From Haladaptatus sp. DYF46 (GTDB lineage: Archaea; Halobacteriota; Halobacteria; Halobacteriales; Haladaptataceae), in contig NZ_JAJFAY010000002.1 of the NCBI RefSeq assembly GCF_021083305.1, forward strand, positions 186,001-250,000: 64,000 nt of DNA, given 5' to 3'. Of the stretch, positions 62,690 to 64,000 are shown piece by piece. A program made the translations under genes and the position numbers. The notes under the pieces are model-generated. The model worked only from the letters and a program-made list of their open reading frames with translations. It ran no database searches and was not told where the DNA came from. Positions within the stretch are counted from its first letter, which is position 1; each line of letters starts with the position of its first letter.

Positions 62690-64000
62690 ATGACAGCCGA
62701 CCAACCATCCGCGTACTCGCTCGTGGACGTGGCGACCGACGGAGCGATCGCCCTCCTCGCCGGCGTCGCCGCCGTCGCCGGTTCGTACGCCGTGGTCGGC
62801 TTCACCCCCTCGTTCGTCGTCGCGCCGGTCAGCGCGTTCGTGGTCGAAACCACGCCCAGCGCGGTCATCGCGTGGTCGATACAGACGCTCGGCGACCTCG
62901 GCGACCAACTCGGGTTCCTGCTGGCGCTCGTCCTGACGACCCTCCTGTTCGCGGTGACCGCGGCAGTCGGCACGCGGATAGCGGACGCCGCGGACGTTCC
63001 CGCCGCGCCGGTCGCCGGCCTCCTCTGTGTCGCACCCGCGTTAGCGTTGACCGGCGCACCCGTTTCCGCGCTGGCCGCCGGAGCGGGTGCCGGAATCGTC
63101 GTCGCGGCGGCCCGATTCCGTTCGAGCACGGAGGAGCCGGTGTCCGAAACGCGACGGAGCCTCCTCCGAGCCCTCGTCGGAGCGGTCGCGGTCGGCGGCG
63201 TCGGCGGTGCGCTCGGTGCCGGACGCGGCGATGACACGCCGAAACGAACCGGTCCGGTGAGCGGGGACGTCCAGTCGCTCCTCGACGAGGCCGACGCGAA
63301 ATCGCTCGCCATCGGCGGACTCGAAGGGTTGGTGAGCTCGGAGTTCTATCAGGTGGACATCAACAGCGTTGACCCGGTGGTGTCAGCGGACGACTGGGAA
63401 CTCACGGTGACGGGAGCAGTCGAGGAGGAGTTGCACTTCACCCTCGACGACCTGAAATCGATGTCCGAAGAACACCGGTTCATCACCCTCCGCTGTGTCG
63501 GCGAGTCGCTGAACGGCAAGAAGATGGACAACGCACTCTGGACGGGTGTCCCGATTTCGGCGCTGTTCGAAGGAACGGCGATGCCCGACGAGTGCTGTGT
63601 CATGTTCCGCGCCGCGGACGACTACTACGAGGAGTTCCCCCTCGCGGCGCTCGAAGACGGCTTTCTGGCCTACGAGATGAACGGGAACCCGCTCCCGCGG
63701 TCCCACGGCCATCCCGTTCGGGCGCTGATTCCCGGCCACTGGGGCGAAATCAACGTCAAGTGGCTCTCGGAAATCGAAGTGCTGGAGCAAGAAGCCGACG
63801 GCTACTGGGAGAAACGCGGGTGGCACGGCACCGGGCCGGTCAACACCGTCGCCAAACTCCACGCCGTCAATCATCTGGACGGCGGGCGGGTGCAAGTCGG
63901 CGGGCACGCTTACGCCGGCACACGCGGCATCGAACGCGTCGAAGTGTCCACCGACGGCGGGGGGTCGTGGACCGACGCGAAGCTCTCCGAGCCGCTTCCG
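62690..64000 (+). CDS. Membrane-anchored molybdopterin oxidoreductase (sulfite-oxidase fold), partial
   Basis: The first 150 residues hold about four membrane helices, then an RRSLLRALVGA segment. The catalytic part has the molybdenum-ligand Cys269 in TLRCVGESLNG and conserved PLPRSHGHPVRALIPGHWG. YEEFPLAALEDGFLAYEMNG also fits the sulfite-oxidase/YedY fold. The reading frame is open to the window edge at residue 437, so the Mo-co dimerisation part is cut. Substrate is unknown. The active site should face outside the cell. Confidence 0.85.
   Translation, partial: MTADQPSAYSLVDVATDGAIALLAGVAAVAGSYAVVGFTPSFVVAPVSAFVVETTPSAVIAWSIQTLGDLGDQLGFLLALVLTTLLFAVTAAVGTRIADAADVPAAPVAGLLCVAPALALTGAPVSALAAGAGAGIVVAAARFRSSTEEPVSETRRSLLRALVGAVAVGGVGGALGAGRGDDTPKRTGPVSGDVQSLLDEADAKSLAIGGLEGLVSSEFYQVDINSVDPVVSADDWELTVTGAVEEELHFTLDDLKSMSEEHRFITLRCVGESLNGKKMDNALWTGVPISALFEGTAMPDECCVMFRAADDYYEEFPLAALEDGFLAYEMNGNPLPRSHGHPVRALIPGHWGEINVKWLSEIEVLEQEADGYWEKRGWHGTGPVNTVAKLHAVNHLDGGRVQVGGHAYAGTRGIERVEVSTDGGGSWTDAKLSEPLP

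Noticed and set aside
1-64000. CRISPR array or cas genes
   Set aside because: No regularly spaced direct repeats and no Cas domains were seen; the tandem hairpins at icd have unequal sequences and spacing.

Overview
This window is chromosome of a haloarchaeon (class Halobacteria). The evidence is about 60% GC, strongly acidic proteins, many twin-arginine lipoproteins, PGF-CTERM surface proteins, halocyanin, archaeosine enzymes and an intron-containing elongator tRNA-Met. I cannot fix the genus; the gene content would suit Haladaptatus or a relative, but that is only an impression.

Positions 1-30 kb are mostly ordinary core genome. It opens with tRNA-Pro(CGG) next to trmY. Then come pus10, rnhB, an ATP-grasp/phosphatase pair, secF-secD, and a set for nucleoside-sugar breakdown (PfkB kinase, DUF63 membrane protein, ribose-1,5-bisphosphate isomerase, and deoC pointing the other way). 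After these lie a conserved-TM-helix membrane protein, a PQQ-propeller lipoprotein, the ms2t6A enzyme MtaB, a 0.5 kb gene-free stretch with a long stacked hairpin, a lipoprotein, halocyanin, a CDF transporter, a HIT protein, trkA-trkH, methionine aminopeptidase, an asparaginase-type hydrolase and icd. The 3' end of icd is followed by a tandem hairpin array and a second copy of its last codons. Next is an E1alpha-E1beta operon that ends in a free-standing lipoyl domain.

Positions 31-51 kb hold a near-complete archaeosine set (tgtA, arcS, raSEA) and many membrane proteins, including two paralogous small ones. They also hold a cystathionine synthase/lyase, an aldo-keto reductase, a ZIP transporter and an HTH regulator divergent from a 1630-residue secreted subtilase with a beta-helix region.

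Positions 51-59.5 kb are AT-rich and look acquired. The part from 52.4 to 59.35 kb lies between tRNA-Met(CAT) and an imperfect copy (19 of 22) of that tRNA's 3' end. Between them are a broken tyrosine integrase, decayed small zinc-finger genes, an antitoxin/toxin pair, a dead IS6-type element and a remarkable 472-residue protein. That protein has a degenerate DCC thioredoxin-like domain, an internal twin-arginine segment and a tail with 20 cysteines in 49 residues. The dead transposase has been hit twice, in opposite orientations, by a roughly 55-nt twin-hairpin element whose stems differ by compensating changes; a diverged relative lies behind icd. This small element is the strongest candidate for something undescribed.

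Positions 59.6-64 kb return to core genes: a coiled-coil-tailed hypothetical, a small Zn protein, a TVP38/TMEM64 protein, a zinc-finger microprotein, a PGF-CTERM surface protein and a membrane-anchored molybdopterin oxidoreductase cut by the window end.

Functionally the window is rich in tRNA modification. Pus10 makes pseudouridine 54/55 and TrmY methylates the one at 54. TgtA, ArcS and RaSEA build archaeosine at position 15, and MtaB thiomethylates t6A37.
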